Assembly (NCBI GenBank): GCA_021841585.1
Contig: JAKBUS010000007.1
Location: forward strand, 1-59,374
Direction of reading: 5' to 3'
DNA length: 59,374 nucleotides
Source: Pseudomonadota bacterium
GTDB taxonomy: Bacteria > Pseudomonadota > Gammaproteobacteria > Acidiferrobacterales > Acidiferrobacteraceae
How positions within the stretch are numbered: the first letter of the stretch is position 1; every line of letters starts with the position of its first letter. Below are positions 34,386 to 43,633 of the stretch, in pieces. The notes below the pieces were generated by a model. The model was not told the DNA's origin. It searched no databases and saw only the letters and a program-made list of their open reading frames with translations. The position numbers and the translations under genes were made by a program.

Positions 34386-34413
34386 GCGCCCGCCGGCCAC
34401 AGCCGACGGGCGC
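34386..34413. terminator. Strong hairpin downstream of rne
   Basis: GCGCCCGCCGGC (34386-34397), loop CACA, and GCCGACGGGCGC (34402-34413) form a 12-base stem with one mismatch. It follows the rne stop by eight bases on the minus strand and the phosphatase gene stop by 115 bases on the plus strand. No T-run follows in either direction, so it is a hairpin of terminator or RNA-stabilising kind rather than a classic terminator. Confidence 0.45.
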
Positions 34414-34421
34414 GCGCGGCA

Positions 34422-36635
34422 TCACTCGTCGCTCGGCGTTTCCTGTCGCTCGGTCTCACGCACCGGACGCGCTTCAGACTCCCCCGATCCAGCGGTCGGC
34501 TCGGGCCTGGAGATCGGCTCGGGCGTGACAGCAGGCGGGTTTCCGCCCTTGTTTTGGACGGGGGCGGTGTCGCGCATCGGTTCCACGGATAGGGCGGGGG
34601 CGTCCGCCGCCTGGTTTCCGCCGGAGGCCGCCTCCGGGTTGGCGGCCGCGGCCTCTCCACGCTCATTGCCATGGCGGCCACGCCCACCGCGCCGCGCGCG
34701 GTGACCACGAGGCCGTGCCGGGCGGTCTCCCTTGTCGACCGGGCGTTCCCCCCCGCGCTCGGCCTTCTCGGGTGAACGTTCCGGCGCCGCCTCACGCGTC
34801 CGCTCGCGCGGTTCCGCGGGGGGCTTGGCCGGTGGCCGGTTGCGGCCGGTTGCGGCGCGTCGTGGCGGCCGCGCGGGCCGCGCCGTGGGCGCCGCCGGGG
34901 CGGCCTCGGCGATGGTCGAAGCCGGGGTGGGTTCCGGCCCGCTTCCGCCGCCCAGGAGACGGTGGAGGAAGGATCGTATCAGGCCGTTGGCGGGAGCCGC
35001 GGGTGGCGGGCTTACGGGCTCGGGCCTGGGCGGTGCGATCGGTGCGAGCTGGCCCACGGCCGGCCGCTCCATGGTCGGCGTCGGGGGACGCGCCGGCTCC
35101 TCGGCCTCAACCTCGAGCGGGATCAGGTAGCTTGGCGCGATGCGCTCGGCCTCGATCTCCTCGGCCTTCAGGCGCTTGATGCGATAGTGCGGGGTCTCGA
35201 GATCGATGCTCGGAACGATCGTGATGGGTGTACCCAGGCGCGATTCTATGCCGCTGATCTCATGGCGCTTCTCGTTTAGGAGGAAGGTCGCGGTGGCGAG
35301 CGGCAGGTGCACATGCAGCGCCGCGGTATTCTCCTTCATCGCCTCTTCCTGGATGAAGCGCAGGATCTGCAGGGCAGATGAGGGCACGCTCCGAATGTGG
35401 CCGGTGCCCTCGCAACGCGGACAGGTCAGGCTGCTGGATTCGCCGAGCGATGGCCGCAACCGCTGGCGCGACATCTCGAGGAGTCCGAAGCGGGAGATCC
35501 GTCCGACCTGCACGCGCGCGCGGTCGGCCTTGAGCGCCTCGCTCAGGCAGGTTTCCACCGCACGCTGGTTGCGTGTCGGCGTCATATCGATGAAGTCGAT
35601 GACGATGAGGCCCCCGAGGTCGCGGATACGCAGCTGCCGGGCAATCTCCTCGGCGGCCTCGAGGTTGGTATTGAGCGCGGTCTCCTCGATGTCGCTTCCG
35701 CGCGTGGCGCGCGCCGAGTTGACGTCGATCGTGACCAGTGCCTCAGTGTGGTCGAATACCACCGCGCCGCCGGACTCCAGATGGACCTCGCGGGAAAACG
35801 CCGACTCGATCTGGTGCTCGATCTGGTAACGCGAAAACAGCGGGATCTCGTCCTCGTAGAGCTTGAGCTTGCCGACGTTTTGCGGCATGACCTGCTGCAT
35901 GAACTTCAGGGCGCGTTCGTAGATATCCTGGTTGTCGATCAGGATTTCGCCGATATCGCTGCGCAGGTAATCGCGGATCGCGCGAATGACGAGACTGCTT
36001 TCCTGGTAGATCAGGAAGGACGCCGGCTGGTCCTCGCTCGCGCGGGTGATGGCATCCCATAACTGCACCAGGTAGTCGAGGTCCCACTGGAGCTCTTCGA
36101 CGCTCTTGCCGATGCCCGCCGTGCGGATGATGACGGAATAGTCGTCCGGGAGATTGAGTTGGGCCATGGTGTCGCGCAGTTCGGCCCGTTCCTCCCCCTC
36201 GATACGGCGCGAGATGCCGCCGCCCTTGGGGTTGTTCGGCATCAGCACCAGATAGCGGCCGGCGAGGCTTATGAAGGAGGTGAGTGCCGCGCCCTTGTTG
36301 CCGCGTTCTTCCTTCTCGATCTGGACTACGATCTCCTGGCCTTCGCGGATGACATCCTTGATGCGTACCGGGCCCTGCGTGCCCTTGCTCTCAGGCCCGC
36401 TGAAATAGCTGCGCGAGATCTCCTTCAAGGGCAGGAAGCCCTGCCGTTCGGCACCGTAGTCGACGAATGCCGCCTCGAGGCTGGGCTCCACGCGCGTCAC
36501 GCGTGCCTTGTAGATGTTGCCCTTCTTTTGTTGGTAGTTCGCCGATTCGATGTCCAGATCGATCAATTTCTGGCCGTCGACGATCGCCACTCGCAGTTCT
36601 TCCGAGTGGGTAGCATTAAAAAGCATTCTTTTCAT
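34422..36635 (-). CDS. rne: Ribonuclease E
   Basis: 737 aa. The N-terminal catalytic half has the S1 domain ([21 protein letters not shown]), the DNase-I-like VIDFIDM region and the zinc-link CPRCEGTG (about 400). The C-terminal 230 residues are low-complexity proline- and arginine-rich ([13 protein letters not shown]), the unstructured scaffold tail, shorter than in E. coli (1061 aa). No clear membrane-targeting helix is visible. ATG 36635 with AGGA upstream gives the usual [10 protein letters not shown] start. It is divergent from rluC, with a 337-base region between. Confidence 0.94.
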   Translation of the reverse strand: MKRMLFNATHSEELRVAIVDGQKLIDLDIESANYQQKKGNIYKARVTRVEPSLEAAFVDYGAERQGFLPLKEISRSYFSGPESKGTQGPVRIKDVIREGQEIVVQIEKEERGNKGAALTSFISLAGRYLVLMPNNPKGGGISRRIEGEERAELRDTMAQLNLPDDYSVIIRTAGIGKSVEELQWDLDYLVQLWDAITRASEDQPASFLIYQESSLVIRAIRDYLRSDIGEILIDNQDIYERALKFMQQVMPQNVGKLKLYEDEIPLFSRYQIEHQIESAFSREVHLESGGAVVFDHTEALVTIDVNSARATRGSDIEETALNTNLEAAEEIARQLRIRDLGGLIVIDFIDMTPTRNQRAVETCLSEALKADRARVQVGRISRFGLLEMSRQRLRPSLGESSSLTCPRCEGTGHIRSVPSSALQILRFIQEEAMKENTAALHVHLPLATATFLLNEKRHEISGIESRLGTPITIVPSIDLETPHYRIKRLKAEEIEAERIAPSYLIPLEVEAEEPARPPTPTMERPAVGQLAPIAPPRPEPVSPPPAAPANGLIRSFLHRLLGGGSGPEPTPASTIAEAAPAAPTARPARPPRRAATGRNRPPAKPPAEPRERTREAAPERSPEKAERGGERPVDKGDRPARPRGHRARRGGRGRHGNERGEAAAANPEAASGGNQAADAPALSVEPMRDTAPVQNKGGNPPAVTPEPISRPEPTAGSGESEARPVRETERQETPSDE

Positions 36636-36972
36636 GAATCCTGACTCCGCCGCGTTGCGGCGCACGACCACCGGCCTTGAGGGAGGTCGGCAGTCCACGC
36701 GAGTGTGGGCGGCGAAGAACGGGCCCGGATTAAGGGCATGAATCCGCTTTGAAACCCGTCGCTGTAGACTTTCCGCCTCCCGGGCCAGGGGGCGTACATC
36801 CGAGCACCTCTCCGGTTGGGCGAGGGGTGCAAAACCCTTATGTCAAGGCGACCTACACGGTCGACCTACGAAAATCGTTTTGTATGCGACCAGAAAGCTT
36901 GCTAATATCCGATGCATACGAAGGCGCACTATAGCAGCCGGGTTGCGCCCCGGCAATCTTTGGCTTCCCCTG
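36636..36972. promoter_or_regulatory. Divergent rne/rluC region
   Basis: The 337-base gap holds control signals for two genes. For rluC, TTGTAT (36880-36885), a 17-base spacer and TAATAT (36903-36908) form a plausible plus-strand promoter. For rne, a perfect TTGACA is on the minus strand (36846-36841) but no good -10 follows. RNase E is expected to carry a long 5' leader that limits its own mRNA; the distance to the start would allow one of about 170-200 bases. No other gene is seen here. Confidence 0.4.
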
Positions 36973-37908
36973 ATGTCTTGGCACGACAAGGCGGCGTCGG
37001 CGGTTCGCTTGGTGACGATAGATGCCGAGCGATCCGGGCAACGCCTGGATAATTTTCTTCTGGCGATCCTCAAGGGCGTTCCCCGGACGCACATCTATCG
37101 CATTGTCCGCAAAGGCGAGATCCGCATCAATAAGGGTCGGCGCAAGGCGGATTATCGCCTGCAGGTCGGCGATATCGTGCGCATCCCACCTATAGAGGTG
37201 AAGGCGCCGCCGCCGCCCGCCCCGGATCTCAAGTGGCTTTCCGAGCTCATTCTTTTCGAGGATGACTGGTTGCTGGTGTTGGATAAGCCCACCGGGATGG
37301 CGGTGCATGGCGGCTCCGGGCTGTCTTTCGGGGTGATCGAGGCGTTGCGCGCCCTGCGTCCGGCGGCGCGCAGCCTGGAGCTCGTGCACCGGCTCGATCG
37401 CGCGACGTCTGGCTGCCTTTTGATCGCGAAGCGGCGCTCGGCGCTCCGGGGCCTGCACGAGTCTATGCGCGCCGGGCACTTCGGCAAACACTATGTGGCG
37501 CTCCTGCAGGGCGTGCTGGCGGGCGGTGCGCGCACCGTGGATGCGCCGCTTTTGCGCCGCGACACCGATGAGCGGCGGGTGGTCGTGGATGCCGCCGGCA
37601 AGCCCGCGCAGACGTACTTTACGCCGCGCCGGCGCTTTCGTGATGCCACCCTGACCGACGTCCGCCTGGGTACCGGACGCACGCACCAAGTGCGCGTGCA
37701 CGCGGCTTATCTCGGACACCCGCTGGCCGGCGATGAGCGCTATGGGGACCCCAAGGCCCTTGGCGCCTGGAAGCAGAGGGGCCTTACGCGGCTGTTTTTG
37801 CATGCCGCGCGCCTGTCGTTCCCGCATCCGGCCACCGGAAAGACCGTAGATATCGAATCGCCGTTGCCAAAGGATCTCGTGCGCGTATTGGAGTCGCTTG
37901 ATGCGTAA
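36973..37908 (+). CDS. rluC: 23S rRNA pseudouridine synthase RluC
   Basis: 311 aa. An S4 RNA-binding domain (RLDNFLLAILKGVPRTHIYR, about 18-75) is followed by the pseudouridine synthase domain with catalytic Asp in LELVHRLDRATSG. RluC modifies U955, U2504 and U2580 in 23S rRNA. Its place divergent from rne matches many gammaproteobacteria. I start at ATG 36973 (MSWHDKAASA); a TTG at 36880 adds unlikely residues. The end overlaps the HAD gene by eight bases. Confidence 0.9.
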   Translation: MSWHDKAASAVRLVTIDAERSGQRLDNFLLAILKGVPRTHIYRIVRKGEIRINKGRRKADYRLQVGDIVRIPPIEVKAPPPPAPDLKWLSELILFEDDWLLVLDKPTGMAVHGGSGLSFGVIEALRALRPAARSLELVHRLDRATSGCLLIAKRRSALRGLHESMRAGHFGKHYVALLQGVLAGGARTVDAPLLRRDTDERRVVVDAAGKPAQTYFTPRRRFRDATLTDVRLGTGRTHQVRVHAAYLGHPLAGDERYGDPKALGAWKQRGLTRLFLHAARLSFPHPATGKTVDIESPLPKDLVRVLESLDA

Positions 37909-38551
37909 GGCCTATGAACTTGTGATTTTCGACTGGGACGGGACGCTCATGGATTCCGCGGAGCGTATCGTGGCCTGCTTCCAGGCCGCGGCGCATGACT
38001 GCGGGTGGCGCGCGCTCGCCGACGAGGCGATCCGCAAGACCATAGGCCTCGGGGTCGCCGAGGCCCTGGCGCGGCTCTTGCCCGGGGAGGCGGACAGCCG
38101 CCGGCGGGCGATCGCCGCCCGTTACCGGGAGCATTTCCTGCGCTTGAATGACACGCCCACACCGCTTTTTCCGGGGGTCGCCGCCGGGCTTAAGGATCTG
38201 CGCGCGCGTGGCTACCGGATCGCGGTGGCCACCGGCAAGTCACGGATCGGCCTTAATGCCGCGCTCGAGGCAAGCCAGACCGGCGCGCTTTTTTGCACCA
38301 CACGCTGCGCCGACGAGACACGTTCCAAGCCCGACCCGCTCATGCTCCACGAGATACTGGCAGAGACCGGGGTGCAAGCCGCGGACGCCCTTATGGTCGG
38401 AGATACGAGCTACGATATCGAGATGGCCGCGCGCGCCGGCATCGACAGCGTGGCGGTGACTTATGGGGTCCACGATCTCGCGGAATTGCGCCTTCATCAG
38501 CCGCGGTTGTGCGTCCAGACCTTTCCGGAACTGTGCGCGTGGCTACCCTAG
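37901..38551 (+). CDS. HAD-family phosphatase (phosphoglycolate-phosphatase-like)
   Basis: 216 aa. HAD motif I is FDWDGTLMDS (nucleophile Asp), motif II is in AVATGKS, motif III RSKPDP and motif IV GDTSYDIEMA. The cap domain lies between residues 20 and 80, the subfamily I layout. Such proteins next to rluC are usually called phosphoglycolate phosphatase-like, but the substrate is unproven. ATG 37901 is preferred over a TTG three bases earlier. Confidence 0.88.
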   Translation: MRKAYELVIFDWDGTLMDSAERIVACFQAAAHDCGWRALADEAIRKTIGLGVAEALARLLPGEADSRRRAIAARYREHFLRLNDTPTPLFPGVAAGLKDLRARGYRIAVATGKSRIGLNAALEASQTGALFCTTRCADETRSKPDPLMLHEILAETGVQAADALMVGDTSYDIEMAARAGIDSVAVTYGVHDLAELRLHQPRLCVQTFPELCAWLP

Positions 38552-38883
38552 TGGTATGCGCGAGCGACGTGCTGGAGAACGGCGGCCTCGGGCGGCGGTT
38601 TGCGCTGGAGTCCGGGGACGAGGCCTTTGTCGTACGCCATCGCGGCGTGGCGCGCGCCTATCTCAACCACTGCCCGCACCGCGGCCTGGAGCTCGATTGG
38701 CAGGAAGGGCGATTCTTTGATGACAAAGGCGAGGTCCTGGTGTGTTCTGTGCATGGGGCGCGCTATGATCCGGCCGGCGGGGGGTGCCTGGGCGGGCCGT
38801 GCCGCAATCAGGGGCTTACGGCTTTGACCTGCTGGGAACAAGAGGGGATGGTAGTCGTGGAGGAGGGGGGCGATGAACGATAA
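38539..38883 (+). CDS. Rieske-type [2Fe-2S] ferredoxin
   Basis: About 114 aa. The cluster is held by CPHRG (Cys-His) in NHCPHRGLELDW and CSVHG (Cys-His) in VLVCSVHGARYDP. The spacing is that of small NirD-like or dioxygenase-type soluble Rieske proteins. No partner oxygenase or reductase is near. The start is ambiguous between GTG 38539 and GTG 38551; the first overlaps the HAD gene. The end overlaps sppA by 11 bases, so it is in the rluC-to-rpoS operon. Confidence 0.85.
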   Translation: MATLVVCASDVLENGGLGRRFALESGDEAFVVRHRGVARAYLNHCPHRGLELDWQEGRFFDDKGEVLVCSVHGARYDPAGGGCLGGPCRNQGLTALTCWEQEGMVVVEEGGDER

Positions 38884-39877
38884 TAACGACAAGGGGCGCG
38901 AAGGAGAGCGCGACCGGCGATCCGACCAGGATAATCGCTTAGGACTTGGCGAGGACTGGGCGCGCGCAACGCTGGAGAAGCTCGCGTTTGCGGCATTGCA
39001 GGAGCAGCGGCGCAGCCGCCGCTGGACGCTGGCCTTCCGGTTTCTTATCATCACCCTCATCGTGGCGCTGTTTTTGAGCTACGAGGGCACGCAGATGCGC
39101 ACCACCGGACTTGCCGGGCGGTTTACCGCGCTGGTGCGTATGGACGGTACGATTCAGGAGGGCGGCCCGGCCAGTGCCCACCCGATCGATGCCGCCTTGC
39201 GCCACGCCTTCGCCGCGCGCCCGGCGGGCGTGATCCTCGATGTCGATAGCCCCGGCGGCAGTCCCGTGCAGGCGAGCGATATCAACGCCGAGATCTGGCG
39301 GTTGCGGGCGCGCTATCCGCACATCCCGGTGTATGCCGTGGTCCAAGACCTGTGCGCCTCCGGCTGTTATTACGTCGCGGTAGCCACCCAGCGGATCTAC
39401 GCCAACCCCGCAAGCCTGGTCGGTTCGGTCGGCGTACTCATGGACGGGTTTGGCTATACGCGGCTCATGCACAAGATCGGCGTCACGCGCCGCCTCCTGG
39501 TGGCCGGCGCCAACAAGGACTTCCTGGACCCGTTCTCCCCGCTCACCAAGGCCCATAAGGCCTTTGCCGAGAGGATGCTGGCGCAGATCCACGAGCAATT
39601 CATCGAGGCCGTGAAAAAGGGTCGGGGGGCGCGCCTGCGTCCACATCCCGGACTCTTCAGCGGATTGATATGGACGGGCTACCGAGCCCACCAATTGGGT
39701 CTGATCGATGGATTCGGGACCGTCGGGCAGGTGGCCCGGCATCTTTTCAACGCCCCCCGTATCGTTGATTTTTCACCCAAGGAGGGGCTTGTGACCCGTT
39801 TCGCGCAGCACCTGGGCGCGACCATGACCCAGGCGTTCGTGACCCAATGGCTGTCCCCCATGCCACGTATGCAATGA
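38873..39877 (+). CDS. sppA: Signal peptide peptidase SppA, S49 family
   Basis: 334 aa. A cytosolic charged region (residues 1-60), one membrane helix (about 55-72) and an S49 protease domain. The catalytic serine is in DLCASGCYYVAVA, the lysine partner is inferred from LVGSVGVLM downstream. This is the single-domain 36-kDa form, half the size of E. coli SppA. It digests cleaved signal peptides in the membrane. Confidence 0.88.
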   Translation: MNDNNDKGREGERDRRSDQDNRLGLGEDWARATLEKLAFAALQEQRRSRRWTLAFRFLIITLIVALFLSYEGTQMRTTGLAGRFTALVRMDGTIQEGGPASAHPIDAALRHAFAARPAGVILDVDSPGGSPVQASDINAEIWRLRARYPHIPVYAVVQDLCASGCYYVAVATQRIYANPASLVGSVGVLMDGFGYTRLMHKIGVTRRLLVAGANKDFLDPFSPLTKAHKAFAERMLAQIHEQFIEAVKKGRGARLRPHPGLFSGLIWTGYRAHQLGLIDGFGTVGQVARHLFNAPRIVDFSPKEGLVTRFAQHLGATMTQAFVTQWLSPMPRMQ

Positions 39878-39880
39878 ACC

Positions 39881-40633
39881 GTGAAACGGATACTGATCAG
39901 TAACGATGATGGATACATGGCCGCCGGCCTCGGATGCCTCGCTGCGCGTCTCGCGCATAACGCCGAGGTCACCGTGGTGGCGCCGGACCGCGACCGCAGC
40001 GGGGCGAGCAATTCCCTGACCCTGCTGCGGCCGTTGCGCGTCTCGCGCGCCGCCAACGGGTTTTTCTTCGTCGACGGCACACCCACCGACTGCGTGCACA
40101 TCGCGATCACGGGGCTCCTCGAGCAGGAGCCCGATATCGTCATCGCCGGCATCAATCACGGCGGCAATCTCGGCGATGATGTCTTGTATTCTGGAACCGT
40201 GGCGGCGGCCATGGAGGGACGATTTCTCGGTCTGCCGGCCATTGCCGTGTCGCTGGCGGCGCCCAATCCCACGCACTTCGCGACCGCGGCGGCGGTCACC
40301 GAACGCCTACTTTTGGCGTTGACCGCCGAGACCTTGCCCGCCGACACGGTGCTGAACGTAAACGTGCCCGATGTCGCCTATGCCGACTTGCGTGGTTTTG
40401 AGGCGACCCGTCTCGGGCATCGCCACAAGGCCGAACCTGTGGTCGCCTCGCAGGATCCTCGGGGGCGGGCGATCTATTGGGTGGGGCCGCCGGGCGCGGC
40501 CGATGACGCCGGTCCCGGCACCGATTTCCACGCCATCGCCGCGGGCTATGTCTCGATCACGCCCCTGCACGCCGATCTGACTCGCCACAATACTCTGGAT
40601 TCCCTCAAGGCCTGGTGCCAGGAGACATTGTGA
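39881..40633 (+). CDS. surE: 5'/3'-nucleotidase SurE
   Basis: 250 aa. The metal site is [14 protein letters not shown] at the N-terminus, and [11 protein letters not shown] and [21 protein letters not shown] follow. SurE hydrolyses nucleoside monophosphates and is linked to stationary-phase survival. The order surE-pcm-nlpD-rpoS is the classical gammaproteobacterial set. GTG 39881 starts the frame, three bases after the sppA stop. Confidence 0.94.
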   Translation: MKRILISNDDGYMAAGLGCLAARLAHNAEVTVVAPDRDRSGASNSLTLLRPLRVSRAANGFFFVDGTPTDCVHIAITGLLEQEPDIVIAGINHGGNLGDDVLYSGTVAAAMEGRFLGLPAIAVSLAAPNPTHFATAAAVTERLLLALTAETLPADTVLNVNVPDVAYADLRGFEATRLGHRHKAEPVVASQDPRGRAIYWVGPPGAADDAGPGTDFHAIAAGYVSITPLHADLTRHNTLDSLKAWCQETL

Positions 40634-41292
40634 ACGGTGAATCGCGCGCTGGCGCCGGCATGACCTCGGCGCGTACCCGCGAGCGTCTCATAGGGCGGTT
40701 GCGCGAGCAGGGGATACGCGACGAAGAGACGCTCGGGGCGCTGTCGGCGGTCCCCAGGCATCTGTTCGTCGACGAGGCCTTGGCGAGCCGCGCCTACGAG
40801 GATACGGCGCTGCCGATAGGACATGGGCAGACCATTTCCCAGCCCTATATCGTGGCGCGCATGACAGCGGCCTTGCGCGCCTCGGGGCCACTTGATCGCG
40901 TCTTGGAGGTCGGGACCGGTTCCGGATACCAGGCGGCGGTGCTGGCGCGGCTGGTCGGCCACCTTTATACAGTGGAGCGCATAGGGGGTCTGGTGCGCGC
41001 CGCGCGCCAGCGCTTCCAGACGCTTCGGCTTGCCAATGTCACCGTCCGCCACGCCGATGGTTGCGAGGGCTGGCCGGAGGAGGCGCCGTTCGATGCCATC
41101 ATCGTGACCGCCGCGGCGCGCGCGGTCCCGACCGCGCTCTTTAGTCAGCTCAAGGAAGGCGGGCGCCTCGTGGTACCAGTGGGCGGGGACGGGCAGGAAC
41201 TCTTGCTTTATCGCCGGCGTGGCACGGCGATGTCCTTTGAACGCCTCGAGGCCGTCAATTTCGTGCCGCTGCTCCCGGGCGGAATCGTGTAA
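40630..41292 (+). CDS. pcm: Protein-L-isoaspartate O-methyltransferase Pcm
   Basis: 220 aa from GTG 40630, which overlaps the surE stop (GTGA); ATG 40660 would give 210 aa, near E. coli Pcm (208). It repairs damaged aspartates. The conserved [19 protein letters not shown] and SAM motif [15 protein letters not shown] are present, with DAIIVTAAA later. The 3' end is two bases from nlpD. Confidence 0.92.
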   Translation: MNGESRAGAGMTSARTRERLIGRLREQGIRDEETLGALSAVPRHLFVDEALASRAYEDTALPIGHGQTISQPYIVARMTAALRASGPLDRVLEVGTGSGYQAAVLARLVGHLYTVERIGGLVRAARQRFQTLRLANVTVRHADGCEGWPEEAPFDAIIVTAAARAVPTALFSQLKEGGRLVVPVGGDGQELLLYRRRGTAMSFERLEAVNFVPLLPGGIV

Positions 41293-41294
41293 GG

Positions 41295-42059
41295 ATGCGC
41301 CGCGCGCTGCTCGCAGGGTGCCTGCTCGCGCTACTTGCGGGGTGCGTGGCCCGCTTCCCCGCGCCTATCCAGAATGATGGCACGTCGCTTGCCGGTAATC
41401 GCGGCTATTACCGGGTCCTGCCAGGCGACACTCTATATAGTATCGCGTTCGAGACCAGGCACGACTACCGCACCTTGGCGCGCTGGAACCATATCCCGGC
41501 GCCTTACCGCATCGAGGTGGGCGAGCGTATCCGGTTAACCGCGCCACGGCATGTCAGGGTGGCGCCGGCACCCACCGGAAGGCCCATCGCATCCCATCCG
41601 ATATCTCCTCCGGTGGCGCTTGCGCGGCCTGTTCAAGGCTTGCGCGCAGCGCCGGCGCCGCGGGTGTCCGTGGTGCATTGGATATGGCCGGCGCGTGGGA
41701 CCATTAAGGAGACCTTCGGGCGCGGTCCACTGAGCGGCCGGCCAGGCAATCGCGGTATCGATATCCTCGGGCGGCCCGGGGAGCCGGTGCGCGCCGCTGC
41801 CGCTGGGCGGGTCGTCTATCGCGGTAGTAGACTTCCTGGTTACGGTAAGCTTATTATCATTAAAGAAAATAATGAGTACCTAAGTGCGTATGCGCATAAC
41901 GCGCGCATTAAGGTAGAGGAGGGGGCGATAGTGCGGCAAGGCGAGGTGATCGCCATCATGGGTGACAGCGGTACCGATCGGGTGGAGCTTGAGTTCGAGA
42001 TCCGCCGACGCGGAATTCCGGTGAACCCTCTGCGCTATCTGCCCGTAAGACACCACTAG
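41295..42059 (+). CDS. nlpD: NlpD-like lipoprotein (LysM + LytM domains)
   Basis: 254 aa. A lipoprotein signal ends in the lipobox LLAGC (Cys 17). A LysM domain follows ([17 protein letters not shown]). The C-terminal M23/LytM domain reads NRGIDILG and [20 protein letters not shown], but lacks the catalytic HxxxD and HxH pattern (RVELEFEIR), so it is a non-catalytic activator of amidases as E. coli NlpD. Codons in 41843-41895 turn strikingly AT-rich. It precedes rpoS, where an internal rpoS promoter is expected. Confidence 0.92.
   Translation: MRRALLAGCLLALLAGCVARFPAPIQNDGTSLAGNRGYYRVLPGDTLYSIAFETRHDYRTLARWNHIPAPYRIEVGERIRLTAPRHVRVAPAPTGRPIASHPISPPVALARPVQGLRAAPAPRVSVVHWIWPARGTIKETFGRGPLSGRPGNRGIDILGRPGEPVRAAAAGRVVYRGSRLPGYGKLIIIKENNEYLSAYAHNARIKVEEGAIVRQGEVIAIMGDSGTDRVELEFEIRRRGIPVNPLRYLPVRHH
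41828..41857 (+). promoter_or_regulatory. Candidate rpoS promoter inside nlpD
   Basis: TAGACT (41828-41833) matches -35 at 4 of 6 positions, and TATTAT (41852-41857) matches the -10 at 5 of 6, with an 18-base spacer. The boxes lie at the start of an AT-rich codon run in otherwise GC-rich nlpD. In E. coli the main rpoS promoter also lies inside nlpD. The long leader to rpoS at 42086 would be about 220 bases. Confidence 0.45.
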
Positions 42060-42085
42060 CGAGAAAAAAAGAGGTACAGCCGCTC

Positions 42086-43069
42086 ATGGTCGAATCGGAA
42101 CTGGATGAGAATGCGGTAGAAGCATCGGAGTCGGAGGTCCTTGAGGGGACGGACACGGAGGAGGCCTTGGAGGGGGCCAGCGATGCGGGGGCGACGGCTG
42201 AGGCCACCTCTGAGCGCGAAACTGACGACACGGCCGGTCCGCAGGCTGATGCCACCCAGCTCTATTTGCGCGAGATCGGGTTTTCGCCGCTGCTTGCAGC
42301 TGAGGAGGAGGTCTATTACGCGCGCAAGGCCTTGCAGGGCGACTCATCGGCGCGCCATCACATGATCGAATGCAATCTGCGGCTCGTGGTGAAGATCGCG
42401 CGCCGATACATGAATCGCGGGCTGGCCCTGCTCGACCTGATCGAGGAAGGCAATCTCGGGCTCATACGCGCGGTCGAGAAATTCGATCCCGAGCGCGGCT
42501 TCCGGTTTTCCACCTATGCCACATGGTGGATCCGGCAAACGATCGAGCGCGGGATCATGAACCAGACGCGCACGATACGCCTTCCGGTCCATATCCTGAA
42601 GGAGATCAATATCTACATGCGGGCCGCCCGTCATCTGGCCCAGAAGCTTGACCACGAACCCACTCCCGAGGAGGTGGCGCTCCTGCTCGACAAGCCGATC
42701 GCCGATGTGCGCGCCATGATGGGTTTGAATGAGCGTATCGCCTCGGTCGACGCGCCCCTCGACATCGATCCCGACCGCTCGCTGCTTGATGCCATCGCCG
42801 ATGACAAGACCGCGAACCCGGAGAAGATCCTGCAAGACGAGGACCTCCATGGCCAGATCGCGGCGTGGCTGTTGGAGCTGAACGAAAAGCAGCGCGAGGT
42901 GGTGGAGCGCCGTTTTGGCCTGAACGGCCGCGATGTCTCGACCCTGGAGCAGGTGGGCGCGGATATCGGCGTGACGCGCGAACGCGTGCGGCAGATCCAG
43001 GTGGAGGCCTTGCGTCGCCTGCGCGGCATGCTCGAGCGCGGCGGTTATTCGATGGACGCGCTTTTTTAG
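42086..43069 (+). CDS. rpoS: RNA polymerase sigma factor RpoS
   Basis: 327 aa (E. coli 330). An acidic N-terminus of 45 residues precedes region 1.2 ([14 protein letters not shown]). Region 2 shows [27 protein letters not shown] in parts and [20 protein letters not shown]; region 4 has [18 protein letters not shown]. It is the stationary-phase/stress sigma factor. The AAAGAGG ribosome site lies upstream of ATG 42086. Confidence 0.95.
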   Translation: MVESELDENAVEASESEVLEGTDTEEALEGASDAGATAEATSERETDDTAGPQADATQLYLREIGFSPLLAAEEEVYYARKALQGDSSARHHMIECNLRLVVKIARRYMNRGLALLDLIEEGNLGLIRAVEKFDPERGFRFSTYATWWIRQTIERGIMNQTRTIRLPVHILKEINIYMRAARHLAQKLDHEPTPEEVALLLDKPIADVRAMMGLNERIASVDAPLDIDPDRSLLDAIADDKTANPEKILQDEDLHGQIAAWLLELNEKQREVVERRFGLNGRDVSTLEQVGADIGVTRERVRQIQVEALRRLRGMLERGGYSMDALF

Positions 43070-43105
43070 CCGATCATCGCGACCCTGGTGGCGGATGCGG
43101 GCCTG

Positions 43106-43489
43106 TCAGGATGAGGGGTCGGCGAGCAATAGACCGGCCGCCACCCGGCGCCCCTCGCTCATGAGCAGGTTATAGGTCCGGCAGGCGGCGGCGGTGTCCA
43201 TGCATTCGACGCCGATCTGGGCATGCGCAAACGGGGCGAGCCACACAGGGGGCGGGAAGCGCAGCATGCCGCCGGTGCCGAGCAGGACGATCTCCGGGGT
43301 GCCCGCGGCGAGCTCCGCGAGACATATGGCGTCGAGCTCCCCGAAGTGCCGGGGACGCCAGTTCGGGATCACCTTATCCGGCATGAGAATGACGCTGTGC
43401 TCGTAGATGAGGTCATCGATACGCAGTCGGCCCGGGTCATAACCCCGAATGAGGTGTCGCCCGTCACCGGTGTCCAGATGAATCTTCAC
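43106..43489 (-). CDS. Mth938-like (DUF498) domain protein
   Basis: 127 aa. The fold is seen in GYDPGRLRIDDLIYEHSVIL, EIVLLGTGGMLRFP and VECMDTAAACRTYNLLMSEGR. Family members include human NDUFAF3 and Xcc1710-like proteins, of unclear bacterial function. It is convergent with rpoS and divergent from alaC. Confidence 0.85.
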   Translation of the reverse strand: MKIHLDTGDGRHLIRGYDPGRLRIDDLIYEHSVILMPDKVIPNWRPRHFGELDAICLAELAAGTPEIVLLGTGGMLRFPPPVWLAPFAHAQIGVECMDTAAACRTYNLLMSEGRRVAAGLLLADPSS

Positions 43490-43508
43490 GAAAGTCCTCC
43501 GATCGACA

Positions 43509-43537
43509 TTGACAGGGCGGCGGTTCGCCCGTATGTT
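43509..43537 (+). promoter_or_regulatory. Promoter of the alaC-hom-thrC operon
   Basis: A perfect -35 TTGACA (43509-43514), exactly 17 bases of spacer and TATGTT (43532-43537, 4 of 6) lie about 100 bases before the alaC start. The ribosome site GGTGGAG is close to the ATG. The 90-base leader was not found to hold a clear attenuator. Confidence 0.55.
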
Positions 43538-43633
43538 CGCGGTTCAAACGGCCGTGTTTGGCGCGCCGCTTATCCCACGGCATCTTGACCGGCCGAACGC
43601 GCCGCCGGCCCGTCCGGGCATCCCAGGTGGAGT

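Noticed and set aside
36841-36846. Perfect TTGACA as a complete rne promoter
   Set aside because: No acceptable -10 box lies 16-18 bases downstream on the minus strand, so it was not listed as a separate promoter.
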